Shown here: piece by piece, positions 63,655-64,000 of the stretch
How the letters are laid out: every line of letters begins with the position of its first letter
Position numbering within the stretch: position 1 is the stretch's first letter
DNA from: Aquimarina macrocephali JAMB N27
Lineage (GTDB): Bacteria > Bacteroidota > Bacteroidia > Flavobacteriales > Flavobacteriaceae
Reading direction: 5' to 3'
Length of the DNA: 64,000 nt
Assembly: GCF_000520995.1 (NCBI RefSeq)
Contig: NZ_JACA01000050.1
Span: forward strand, 1-64,000
Translations under genes and position numbers: made by a program
The notes under the pieces: generated by a model
Databases searched by the model: none
Told to the model about the DNA's origin: nothing
Seen by the model: the letters and a program-made list of their open reading frames with translations, nothing else

Positions 63655-64000
63655 ATGAAGAAACAGTTACACTTTCTGTTCCTTATTGCACTTTTTGCAT
63701 TACAAGGTATACGATCACAGACTTTTCCGGTGACATTGTTACCTCAGCCAATACCGCCTGCTCCTATTTATTTCTCTTCATATGCAGACGTATCCTCCAC
63801 GAATAGCCCTTTACGACTTCAGATCATTTTAAATGACCTCTCTGTTGCAAATCGTGAGATTAGGTTAAAAACTTATTTTGAAGGTAATGGGATTGCTTTT
63901 CAGAGTAAAGATGTTGTTATAGGCGCACCTTCTTTATTTATAGAAGGAGGTATCCCGCTAACATTAACCAATGTAGAACTTGCTCCTTATTTTGCCTTTG
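63655..64000 (+). CDS. TANFOR-like surface protein, N-terminal part (3' end outside window)
   Basis: 115 residues are visible before the window ends. The signal peptide (MKKQLHFLFLIALFALQGIR, then SQ) is followed by FPVTLLPQPIPPAPIYFSSY, SPLRLQIILNDL and GVPLTL-like segments (GGIPLTLTNVELAPYF). The order V-x-LLP-P-P..Y-x-x-YA, L..LNDL, then G-G-x-P..L is that of the TANFOR domain. It is found at the start of very large T9SS-exported proteins of gliding Bacteroidota. The gene begins 15 bases after the preceding barrel gene, so the two are one unit. Confidence 0.8.
   Translation, partial: MKKQLHFLFLIALFALQGIRSQTFPVTLLPQPIPPAPIYFSSYADVSSTNSPLRLQIILNDLSVANREIRLKTYFEGNGIAFQSKDVVIGAPSLFIEGGIPLTLTNVELAPYFAF

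Noticed and set aside
1-64000. tRNA and rRNA genes
   Set aside because: I read for TψC-arm (GTTCGAATC-like) and CCA-end patterns and for rRNA core sequences and saw none; a dedicated RNA scan would be the proper test.

Overview
The window reads as a continuous chromosomal segment of a marine-type member of the Flavobacteriaceae (Bacteroidota). The DNA is AT-rich. Several promoters fit the TTG-N19-21-TAnnTTTG consensus of this phylum. Both ends carry type IX secretion (T9SS)-associated surface genes: a gliding-motility-type C-terminal domain protein followed by PorP/SprF, and a TANFOR-like protein. The genus cannot be fixed from sequence alone.

Layout. 1-2490: 3' end of a long repetitive T9SS cargo protein and its PorP/SprF partner. 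2600-11184: MacB/FtsX-type permease, purH, and the shape operon mreB-mreC-mreD-mrdA-rodA. 11203-12000: a DNA/RNA non-specific endonuclease. 12060-16260: the most interesting region. It has four tandem cassettes, each a conserved inverted-repeat element followed by a 59-60 residue double-glycine-leader peptide with a six-cysteine C..C..CC..C..C core. These are followed by a membrane oxidoreductase fusing a cysteine-free C39-like domain, a VKOR domain and a thioredoxin domain, then a fifth, divergent GG-leader peptide and a strong terminator. I read this as an exported disulfide-rich (knottin-like) peptide system with its own disulfide-forming enzyme. The exporter is not in the window.

16269-28682: OppC-type permease, tail-specific protease, surE, lpxB, a hybrid histidine kinase, a C40 lipoprotein, comEC and a class C beta-lactamase-fold hydrolase. 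28683-33755: a three-gene islet (flavin amine oxidase, serine hydrolase, membrane-bound AraC regulator) bordered by poorly coding DNA, with a decayed group II intron on the right and a possible intron 3'-end remnant on the left. 33756-39536: a peptide-utilisation operon (dipeptidyl peptidase IV, two POT transporters) with a thioredoxin-family gene downstream. 39920-42160: HMG-CoA reductase and a GHMP kinase of the mevalonate route. 42409-46627: a sulfur operon (ArsR-rhodanese regulator, rhodanese-persulfide dioxygenase, MFS carrier, cysteine desulfurase) with a large palindromic operator over its promoter. 46766-50821: 2-oxoglutarate dehydrogenase E2 and E1. 50936-53482: an outer-membrane barrel, two unknowns and a polyprenyl synthase. 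53600-60367: a TetR-regulated TolC-HlyD-RND efflux operon with a palindromic operator. 61211-64000: a predicted outer-membrane protein and the start of a TANFOR-like surface protein.

No rRNA, tRNA, CRISPR array or intact insertion sequence was recognised.
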